Origin: Trichostrongylus colubriformis
Lineage: Eukaryota; Nematoda; Chromadorea; Rhabditida; Trichostrongylidae
Direction of reading: 5' to 3'
NCBI GenBank assembly: GCA_963978905.1
Contig: OZ022257.1
Location: 50,858,873 to 50,922,872, forward strand
DNA length: 64,000 nucleotides
Shown here: in pieces, positions 55,773 through 64,000 of the stretch
Layout: each line of letters begins with the position of its first letter
Position numbering within the stretch: the stretch's first letter is position 1
The notes under the pieces: model-generated
The model's database searches: none
Told to the model about the DNA's origin: nothing
What the model saw: the letters and a program-made list of their open reading frames with translations, nothing else
Made by a program: the position numbers and the translations under genes

Positions 55773-56933
55773 TGAATGTTAAAAATCACGTTGTGGAAGG
55801 ATTGGATATGTCCAGTGATAGACCAGCATTTTGCTTGACGGTAGCCAGTGTTCGGACGTGACATCATAAAGAGGATGTTTTTGAATGTTGGGCTCGTCCG
55901 ATGATGCGGAACATACGGGGAAATTTATGGATATCGATCTGAGAGCATGATGTATGGGGCCGTTTCCCGTTTAGGGAGGCCGCCAATGCTCCCTGGGTTT
56001 TATGACGAGCGTTTTGGGACAGAGATGAACCGCCAGTCCAAGAGCAATCTTTCGTAGACGTCGAAATTGATCGTCTGGTTATCGGAGAGCAGCTGCCAAA
56101 TTATTCTGCAGCGCCAATTCTAGAAAAAAGGAGGAAGGATTCCCATCCAGAAGAGTTTGAAGAGGCTACGGAGGTCGACAGAGACCTTATAGAATCGTCT
56201 ACAGGTACGCCATGATTCTGTTTCTTTTCAAGCTCCATTGGATACTGTACATGAGCAGATACACGCATAGTATCGAGAGATCTCCATTGTTTCATTGCAA
56301 AAATCCAAAAGCTGGAAGAACAGCAGATCACCTAAATCCCGCCCAACAACATTTGAACTGCTGTTGGCGGGAAGAGAGTAGTTTAGTTTTTACGCCCAAT
56401 TTTTGTTCGGCTCCCAGCCTGCGTCTTTTACAACATGATGCCTCTTTGCTGCTGCAGTCCTCCCGACCCCGCCTCATCGGACACCCCACCTTGGCGAATG
56501 ATTCTTTAGGGAGGCTGTATCTCGACCAAATTCTCGTTTTTTCGCGTGAAGCTTTGTATTTGGCCCGTATGAAGCAAATAGAACTGAAAGTTAACTGAAG
56601 AACTCAAATTTCCGTAAATAGACTCCTGAAGAAGGAAAGCGATTGCCAGTAATGTCGTCTGGTCTCAGCCCAGGGACGTTCTCCAACTAGAACTAATGTA
56701 ATTTCCTACCTATGTATTTCTCTAATACAATATAAACGAGAGTTCTGATTGAATCACTTTTGAAATGAAATGGGAAAAGGCCACTCCGAGGGATATTTTC
56801 AAAATGAAGACATGGTAACATAGAAAATTCCTGGAAGGAAAAGATGAAGGAGGCGGCGAAAGGAGGTGTGATGGCGGAAGTTGCTGTGCATCTGAAGAAG
56901 TCAACAAGCTTCGACGGCTTCGAAAAGGGATGA
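55773..56933 (+). pseudogene. MBT-repeat-like gene, 3' part, with small frameshifts
   Basis: A plus-strand stretch from about 55773 reads VEGLDMSSDRPAFCLTVASV, which fits the L-E-x-x-D...C-x-A-T-V start of an MBT repeat (chromatin proteins that bind methyl-lysine). It continues after small frame changes with a GSSDDAEHTGKFMDID-like string, then SESMMYGAVSRLGRPPMLPG, as in the end of an MBT repeat. A further shift (extra GA near 56022) leads into an acidic exon, 56024-56204, ending at ACAG|GTACGC. The next exon, 56824-56933, joins in phase (G|AA) and ends TGA after WKEKMKEAAKGG. At least two or three 1-2 nt indels are needed, so it is either a recent pseudogene or affected by sequencing errors. 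The MBT match is from memory and moderate. Confidence 0.42.
56395..56590. repeat. Partial copy of the 44.8-kb foldback element
   Basis: TTTTTCGCGTGAAGCTTTGTATTTGGCCC matches the inner arm strings of 44826-45608 and 60490-60520. It lies in the intron of the MBT-like gene. Confidence 0.55.
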
Positions 56934-56999
56934 CACAATAGAGACGAAGAATAACATTACTCGGTGGAAAAATTGCTTTGTTTTTGTTGCCATTAAGAT

Positions 57000-57815
57000 G
57001 TGTATCTCACTAGATAATAGCAAGACGCATCTGCTGATTATCCTGCAACGGAAACCTCTGCAAAAGTTTTGCAGCCAGCTCTCCATGCTGGGTACACGTC
57101 AGGAAGAATATGGGTCTGTTGCCGAGTGGGCTTCAAGCACATTACATCTACATATTAAAAATTGTGATGAAAAAAAATGAAAATTTCTCCATTTGGATTC
57201 CTTCGAAATTACCATTGACAGAATCGGACCAGCGCTCAGATAATTCTTTAAAGAGAGTTTTGGTTGGCCCCACACATGGAAGAAGTGTCGTTTGAGCATT
57301 TAAGGCAGAGTTGAGCGAATTTGAGAGTGCAGAGAGAAGAGCGCAATCACAAACCAATCTTTCATAAACTTTCTATTGCGATTTTCACACTTCTATTTCT
57401 GCATTCAGCCGATTTCGGAGAATAAAAATATCTTATGGCAGTGATAAATAAGAAAGCCAATTGCAAATGAGCCGTAAAAGTTCGTATCAAAGACCATCTT
57501 CCTATAAAAATGCTTGAGCTGCTCCGAGAGCTCAGACTTTCGTCCTGTAAAGGAGTTCGACGAGAAGGAAAATGAAAGTGCATTGCTAATTTGCCAGTTA
57601 TTGTGTGCACAGCCATTGTGATAAAAGAGAAAAATGTTTAAACAGAGGTGGTACACTGGCAAGAGGCAGTGATTTCTGTCATAGATGAAGACAGTGGTAC
57701 GGGTAATGTGAGCAATGTGAACTTCCAAAGCCAGTTATCAATGAGAACTATGGGTCCAGCAACACTACTATATGTACGTGGCGAAATTTCCGATAAAATA
57801 AAAGAGCCTCTGGTT
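57000..57815. other. Intergenic, no gene supported
   Basis: Several 60-107 codon frames on both strands overlap (for example 57362-57616 and 57405-57728 minus) without splice support. Confidence 0.4.
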
Positions 57816-57819
57816 TTAT

Positions 57820-58060
57820 GAAAGTCGCCTTTTTCAACGGCTGCTTACTACCCATAACATTGCCCCCCCCCCCTTCGTTAACGGGGCTCGCCTCCTTCCG
57901 GAGTCTACTGAGGAAGGTGGCCTTTTTACTCGAGTAGTTGGCCGGTCCATTCCCTTTTGTCTTCACTTGTGCAAGGGCCTGGACTTTCGCATTCAATGAT
58001 CTTTTGATATTCGGTTGACTACCCCTCCGCTGCTCAGAAGCGGTCGAAATCCGCATTCTT
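57820..58060. repeat. Dispersed repeat shared with 39228-39480
   Basis: Common strings GCCTCCTTCCGGAGTC and CAATGATCTTTTGATATTC. Contains a 12-base C run. Confidence 0.45.
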
Positions 58061-58123
58061 CAAGTACTGTTCCCTTTTGCGGTCCCTGGTATCAGATTAG
58101 CAGTTACAGTTATGTATTACCCT

Positions 58124-59085
58124 AAAGTCTGATAGATATGTCCGCCCGCACGCGGTGTCGCGCGCGGAACAGGCAGCCGCAGTCTTCAAAGAACCAAAGA
58201 TGGAGGAAATTGAGGAAGCTATGATTTGTGAGTTGTATTAATAACAAATTTGTATTGTATTGTATCCTGTATTTGTTAATATAAAAGAGAGTAGCAAGTA
58301 AAGTAGGAGCCATACGAAAGGTGAACACAGAACCTTCACAGTTGGCAGAGGAAAGTGAATGAGTGAGAGGAAAATCGTTGTTCAACGGGGACTTCATGGC
58401 AACGATGGTTTTGGCGATGAAACAGTGCTAGAATAAAAACTTTTCCTTATTTCTGTTATTATAATGGTACACAAAACCTCACATACATGCATCTTTCACC
58501 TTCTTTTTCCCCTGCAAAACGCGCTTTTGCTTGCCGCGTCTAGTTTTAGCACCTGATGTGAGCCCTCCTTCTAGTCATCAAGCCCGTTGAATTACCTGAA
58601 CAACTTATGATCATCAGTACACGGGAGGAATAGTAAAATTGACCCAACAAAAACCAGATGTGAAAAAGCGGCATCAGGAAAAGGATGAGGTACGGAGAGG
58701 TAGCTGCTTTAGTTTGCGATAGTTTCTACTCAATTTCTGAAGAGACGATCGTCAACAGCTTCTTAAGGGCCCTGAACCAAGAGTCATTGTTAGATGAGAT
58801 GAGTGAGAGTTTCTATGTTATGAATGTTTGTGACGATAAAATCTCAATTTTATCGTCACAAACAGTAAGTTTAGAATGAATGATCATTGTTACACGAGTT
58901 AAACGAAGATGTTGTTACGTGGTATTTTTAGATATCAGAAATAAAGTTGAATGAACAATTTCTACAACCCTATCGTTCTTAAGAACGAAGGATGCATTGA
59001 GATTCTGTATCTTGAAGACTGCGCCTGCGTCCGCCGCTGGCGCGCGCGACACCGCGTGAGGGCGTACTTATCTATCAGACTTTGT
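58124..59085 (+). mobile_element. DNA transposon remnant with about 70-bp inverted repeats
   Basis: AAAGTCTGATAGATA...CACGCGGTGTCGCGCGCG at the left end is matched in inverse at the right end (CGCGCGCGACACCGCGTG...TATCTATCAGACTTT). A plus frame inside (58685-58879) reads SISEETIVNSFLRALN, which resembles the C-terminal helix of pogo/Tigger-type transposases; this is a weak match. No full transposase remains. Confidence 0.6.
58826..58863. repeat. Perfect 17-bp inverted repeat with 4-nt loop
   Basis: GTTTGTGACGATAAAAT and its exact complement are separated by CTCA inside the transposon remnant 58124-59085. Confidence 0.8.
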
Positions 59086-59192
59086 AGTAGTTTTTGGTAA
59101 TTAGTATTAGCAGAGAGTAGTAAATGGCGTTGAAGAGAAAAATTTACTCGGTCAATCCCCTAGAAAGATGCTAACAGTAAAGAAAAAACGGA

Positions 59193-59547
59193 ATGAACGG
59201 CCAATTGCTCAAGAAAAAGGAGCATTTTGCCCAGTTAACAAGTTACGCCTTCAGCTGTCTCTACGACTCGAATAAGACAGGTAGAGTCTTACCGAACGGA
59301 ATGCTGAGTGTTGCATGCGGCCACCTATTTGCACTAGGTCGCCATAAAGAATGGGATGAGAATTTGACGCAATGTCGTTCATCCAATACGAAAACGTGGG
59401 TGGATATTATTCTTCTTCTCAATCGACAACATTGTTTCCGGAGGAAAATAGGTGGGTGTGTTGATAGGTGAAAAGATAATCAAAGACCGTTATTACCCTA
59501 TGATGCAATTGTTTTCAGCTGTAGATGCAGCGTCAAGCCTAAAGTAA
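59193..59547 (+). CDS. Two-exon small gene, possible EF-hand-like (dystrophin/dystrobrevin-type) segment
   Basis: Exon 59193-59451 (86 codons plus one base) ends at AATAG|GTGGGT. After a 67-bp intron with a TTGTTTTCAG acceptor, exon 59519-59547 adds AVDAASSLK and TAA, in phase. The total is 95 residues. An in-frame TAA lies upstream of the ATG. The stretch CLYDSNKTGRVLPNGMLSVACGHLFAL resembles the L-x-x-x-Y-D-x-x-x-T-G-R pattern of the EF-hand-like region in dystrophin and dystrobrevin. If so, this is only a fragment, since the WW and ZZ domains are absent. The match is from memory and may be coincidence. The splice model is the stronger evidence. Confidence 0.35.
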
Positions 59548-59869
59548 ATTTACTACGTCACAAAAAAATAGTAACCAGTTTATTCAAAAATTGATTGAAG
59601 GATCGCACACTATAAAAATGCCATGTGGGATCTTCACTCAGCCAAATGAGCCAAATAAAAGGTAAGTTAAAGGAATCGTGATAAATAAAATTATCGTGAT
59701 AATTAAATCGTGATAAATATAATTCTGGTTAATGTTAATGTGATCCGTTCTGCACACTCATTCCTGTTTCAAGGTTACCATAAAAAGTGTAGCAAAAGCC
59801 AAGTTTCTGGTACTGAACTCTTTTTGGGGCAAGTATAAAGATCCTAACAATAAGCATCTCCAAAGAAAA

Positions 59870-60185
59870 AAATAGAAACATACTTTAGATTGGGAAAAAG
59901 AAAAGCCGCATTAAAAGATGAAAATAATCATTCGTGATGTAATGCTATCAACTAACAACCCGCAGCATTCTAAACATTTGTCGGGTTTTCCTTCTTTTGG
60001 ATTACTTCCAAGGATTCTGGTTAATATATAATGTATTCTTTTTTACAGTCCATTTCACAACGCTAGATAGGGCGTGGCCTGAGTGGTGAGAGTGGGAGTG
60101 TGTGGCGAGAGTGAGAGTATGTGGCGGAGTAAGATAGTTTGCTAAACTCTCACACAAGTCCGTAGACCACGCTCTATCAATTTCT
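59870..60185. repeat. Right member of an inverted repeat pair, with MITE
   Basis: Inverse of 54768-55125. 60068-60176 is the MITE with TAGGGCGTGG tips and GAGAGTG-rich centre. Confidence 0.65.
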
Positions 60186-60221
60186 CTGTTTCCCATATAT
60201 TTACGTTCCTTACTAAGAGCC

Positions 60222-60590
60222 GTATTCAAAGTTTCACGTGAAAAATTGCGAATCCGACTGAGATAAAGCCCTCAAAATGGCGGTAAACGAGGCGAGCATC
60301 CGGGTGGACGCTAGAGAGCTGAGGAGCAAAGGCAATCAGAGACGAAGAGTGAGAGCAAAACTTTTTTCTTTACATTCCCACTCTGCGTCTCCGAACGCGG
60401 AGAACGACGGGGCGAGGCAGCCACCCAGACGTCCCGCCCTCTCGGCCACCACTTCGAGGAGCCGTATCTTGGCCGGATTCTCACTTTTTCGCGTGAAACT
60501 TCACATGCGGCCCTTATTAAGCGAAAACAACATAAATATGAGACTAACGGAGGATCTCATTTTTCCATTTATGATTCCTTTAATGATTCT
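60222..60590. repeat. Partial copy of the 44.8-kb foldback element
   Basis: Starts CAAAGTTTCACGTGAAAAATTGCG and ends with the arm CACTTTTTCGCGTGAAACTT, GCGGCCC and ACAACATAAATATGAGAC, as in 45500-45600. The 105-codon plus frame at 60277-60594 runs through the repeat and is not called. Confidence 0.6.
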
Positions 60591-61000
60591 CTGATTCATG
60601 TTATTTATGAAAACAAGTACAATTACTTATGTTTATAGGGAGCATAGCAGGATGGGCGAGCTTTATAGATTTCTGAGAAAGGGATTTTGTATGCTGAACG
60701 CACGTACATAGTATTTGATGGACACTTCGAGAGACATTACTGTGAAATCATATAACTCATAAATAAATAATTCCAAGGATTTTATGGCTTGTCAAGTTTA
60801 GATCGACTTTTTTCAGAAAGAAGCATCGGATTCTGCTGCAAAGAGCCAAGAGCCTGAGCTTACCGTTCAAATGTGGTTGCGCCAAAATCATGCAAGCAAT
60901 TATCAAACATAACATCAGTAGTAAAGATCGAAAAGGGATCTTCAAAGCTGCTCACAAAAGAAGAAAGAACAAGAAAAATTGTGGGCAGGAGTAGTACATA

Positions 61001-61512
61001 CAGTAGCGCTCAAAAGTCTTCGGCCAAAACTTTTTTGTCATAACTTTTTTCCTACTTGACCAAATGTGACAAAATTTTGATATGTGGTGCCTGAACCTAT
61101 TGTCAACATTTTCTTCTACTTGAGCGCCGCTTGCCACTTTTCATGATTTTTTACAAGATTTTACTTTAAGACCACACAAAGAAAAGTAAAAGGCTTGGTC
61201 AAGAAAAACGGCTTCCTTTACAAAAACAAAACGAGCAAGCCTCAGAGAACATTTATATTTTGTAGAAAGAACACGACTTCTGATGACAGCGGCACAGCGG
61301 GACGGCATAGCGATGGCATACCAAAATAAAAAAAACTTCATATATCCACGTAACCCACACCGTTGAGCGCCAAAATGGTATATGTATTAAGCATGCAGTG
61401 TCGCCAAGTACAACATACTAAAATTTCTCTTAGATCGGTGAAGTTGCAAAAAAGTTACAAGTGAAAAATCCCGAGTAGAAGACCATTTCGCCGAAGACTT
61501 TTAGCGCTACTG
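61001..61512. mobile_element. Second Tc1-type MITE family
   Basis: CAGTAGCGCTCAAAAGTCTTCGGC...GCCGAAGACTTTTAGCGCTACTG with flanking TA (60999-61000, 61513-61514). Tips resemble those at 27211, but the interior differs. Confidence 0.8.
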
Positions 61513-62103
61513 TATGTTAGAGAAAAATATCCAATCACGAGTCAGATGAGAAAACGAAAAAAATACGGAACTGGTTTTAGGGCAAGTCCATTGAAGGGAT
61601 ATTGTACTGAAAGCTAACAATTCAGTAAGTAATGTGATAAAAATATATAATAAATTGCGTGCATGAAATTTCACATGGTCACACTGCTTGTCCAAAAAGG
61701 AAAACTTATGCAAACATGGCATTGCAACCACTTTGGAATGTATCCGATGACTAATGTGTTAGGACTTTGAACCCTGGCTGACAGAGAGGGAGGCTTTGGC
61801 CTTTGGCCGACAAAGAATATTGACAATGCATAAACATCTTTAATGAAAATCAAATGATGTATGCTCAGAGGGGAAATCAGCTATATGAGAATAAGGTCTA
61901 TGTATTGCTGTTAGTGATAGGAACGGCACATAGCCTGGTAATCGCAATTATTTTTGCCTAATTTCTTTTATATTAGTCACTTATTCTTAAATAAAGAGGG
62001 CTCCTTAATTACTACTCCAGTCATAGTGCTCTCAAATAGTATTATCACAGGAGTGCTGCTACGGTTGAAAAAAAGAATTTCAAACAGACTCGAGTATCAT
62101 GAT

Positions 62104-62402
62104 TTAAAAGTTTGTAATAGCAAATTTGATGAATATCGGTCGGAAAAAACAGAGGCGATCTAAAATACCGGGGAGGAAGAGGAAAGGAGGAACTGAATTT
62201 CCATCCTCGTTCCCGATACTGAAAAATAAATCACATTGTTCCGTACATCTCAGGAGATAATTTCCGCTCTCAGGAAAACCTCTCTGCAAGAAAATCCCAA
62301 GCCATGCTACTCTGTCTAGGACGTTTTCATCGTTGTCGCCATTGGTCACAAACTTTTTGCACATTTCGATGAAACATTCTAAGAAGTATTCAAGCATGAA
62401 CA
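62104..62402 (-). CDS. Candidate exon, unknown
   Basis: After an AATTTTCACAG acceptor the minus strand is open for 99 codons. It begins FMLEYFLECFIEMCKKFV and contains NGDNDENVLDRVAWLG. The composition is protein-like and partly amphipathic, but I recognise no family, and no donor or partner exon is clear. Confidence 0.28.
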
Positions 62403-62469
62403 CTGTGAAAATTTAGCAGTTCCTGTGATGATGCCTTACGAACATCCTCGCGCGATTTTCAACTAAATG

Positions 62470-63193
62470 AGAGTGCATGGCGCAACTCGAGCGGAAAGAG
62501 TTCCAGCTTCAGCGGACCCAGTTCCATAGTATTTACGGTTTTTGCCACAGTACGCGATGCGAGTGTTGCCACAAGGATGCCGACATATGCGAAAGATTTG
62601 ATTTCGGACGCACATGCCATCACGATTCTGAATAAGCTGCAATACGGGGCGCACCCCACAGAAGGGATCTATTGACGTAAAATTTATCCGTTATTTCTTT
62701 ATTAGCATTCACATGGATAAAGTGGTAACCCGGGTGGTAAACGTCGACATCGATCCGTGAAGTAATAAAATTCTTATAGCTGCCCCGATACTTCACCACT
62801 CCTTCTTTTTGAAAAGATAAGGAAAAAGTGTACGACATTAATGAGACACTTGTGGGATGCGCCGTGCATTCTCGTTGCATTCAGAATCGTGGTGACGGAT
62901 GGATGCGATTGAGCCTTTACACGGTGACTTACTGGGGACAGCCGATATACAAGCCAGTGCTTCTGTCCTCCCAGACGAGTCTGGTACCAATTCATCCACC
63001 ACGAGGGGATGGAAAGCTTAGTTAACTTGGGTGGGCATTCAGAATCGTGGTGACGGATGAATGCGATTGAGCCTTTACACGGTGACTTACTGGGGACAGC
63101 CGATATACAAGCCAGTGCTTCTGTCCTCCCGGACGAGTCTGGTGCGAATTCATCCACCACGAGGGGATGGAAAGCTTAGTTAACTTGGGTGGG
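62470..63193. repeat. Dispersed repeat with a 158-bp tandem duplication
   Basis: 62878-63035 and 63036-63193 are adjacent direct copies (start CATTCAGAATCGTGGTGACG) with about four differences. The family is that of 37590-37870 and 47470-47600. 62470-62700 holds an inverted relative (GGGGCGCACCCC, CATCACGATTCTGAATAAGC). Open frames across it are repeat-derived. Confidence 0.75.
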
Positions 63194-64000
63194 GTCAATG
63201 AGGTATTAAGTTCCCGTGCCATGAGAATGGAAGTGTGAGGCTCCTGGCACCACACCACCTCCGCCAATTCGCTTCTCGTGAGACAAATTGCAGTGTTCAC
63301 CTATTCGTCTCTCATGAAGAAAATTGCAGAGTTCTTGAAGTAAGACTAAATAGGAGCTTCTGAATTCCTTTGCAAAGATTGAGAAATATACGGAATTATA
63401 CCAACTGTTCGCTTCCAAAAATGTGTATAGAGAAGAATTTATGTAAAGAAGACTAGAAGAGCAACCCTCGGGCGAATGTTTGCTCAAAAAACGCATTATG
63501 AATATTCCAGCGCCCGAAAATTAAGTCATAGAACGGCCCTTGGTGGGTCAGACACTTTTTCAAGGCTCGTTATGAGTAAAAATCACCAATGATCCCAATG
63601 TAAGTGTATTCCTAAGCTTGGACGGCTAGATGGCCTTATAGCCAAAAAGATACAAATGGATCTCAACTACATACCGTTTTATAAGCTGCACCTTAGACAG
63701 TGGAGAAGAAAAAAGAAGAAACCCAATAATATACAATAAAATATGCAGAAACAATACAATATGCAGAGAAATGACCAAAAACAGTTGATTGGCTTCGAAT
63801 TTTAAATGATTTCCATATTTAGCTATGTGCTTTCTTCGTGACAAAGATCTCCTAGGAGACAAAGAGGGAGTGGACAGCGTGATGGAGATGCGTAAAAGAG
63901 AACGTGCCGGCCTGTCATATGCGAAAACATTCATGAATGCTTAATTCCCTATGAATCTTTCCACGCAGAACATGAGTATAAGGAGAAGCAGAGCTGCCGA
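63194..64000. other. Intergenic, no gene supported
   Basis: A short tandem-like pair, ATTCGCTTCTCGTGAGAC... and ATTCGTCTCTCATGAAGA..., lies at 63268-63336. The 96- and 102-codon minus frames (63206-63496, 63626-63934) have no splice or motif support. Confidence 0.4.

Noticed and set aside
1..64000. Bacterial features (operons, ribosome binding sites, CRISPR, phage, plasmid origin)
   Set aside because: The coding signal is in short spliced exons with eukaryotic splice sites and animal transposons; direct repeats found are transposon ends, not CRISPR-like arrays.

Overview
This window looks like animal nuclear DNA, most likely from a rhabditid (clade V) nematode and possibly a strongylid or hookworm. 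The reasons are short exons bounded by TTTCAG-like acceptors, introns down to about 46 bp, mariner and Tc1-type elements, a Ty3/gypsy element, and dispersed repeats of a style I associate with hookworm genomes. The species is an inference from style; nothing in the sequence fixes it. There are no operons, ribosome binding sites or CRISPR arrays.

Left half (1-33.7 kb): a tandem segmental duplication. The parent copy is at the right. It holds a seven-exon gene on the minus strand (33712 to 30789) for a small GTPase resembling the RGK (Rad/Gem/Kir/Rem) branch, convergent with a multi-exon plus-strand gene of unknown function (gene X, copy B, 24076-28018). Two further units lie to the left. Unit 2 has gene X copy A (16318-18552) plus GTPase exons 7, 6 and 5. 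Unit 1 has GTPase exons 7 and 6 only. The extra GTPase copies are broken by frameshifts, a lost acceptor and a deleted exon 5, and exon 7 of each is split by a transposon: a 10.2-kb Ty3/gypsy element in unit 1 (158-10375) and a mariner in unit 2 (20527-22023). Comparing the copies gives empty sites, so several insertions can be defined almost to the base, including a perfect 108-bp palindrome (10417-10524) and a Mutator-like mini-element nested in the mariner.

The Ty3/gypsy element has 300-bp LTRs that differ at a single position I can see, yet its protease, reverse transcriptase and integrase frames carry several small indels and stops. A signal-peptide/ectodomain/transmembrane (envelope-like) reading frame lies upstream of the protease, and no gag is recognisable.

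Right half (34-64 kb): mostly intergenic DNA full of inverted-repeat mini-elements, Tc1-type MITEs, foldback elements and dispersed repeats. A few short exon-like stretches stand out: an MBT-repeat-like gene end (55773-56933), a two-exon small gene (59193-59547), and weaker single-exon candidates at 40.3, 41.5, 47.0, 49.7 and 62.1 kb.

Identity and family calls come from reading the sequence and recalled motifs only; no database search was run.
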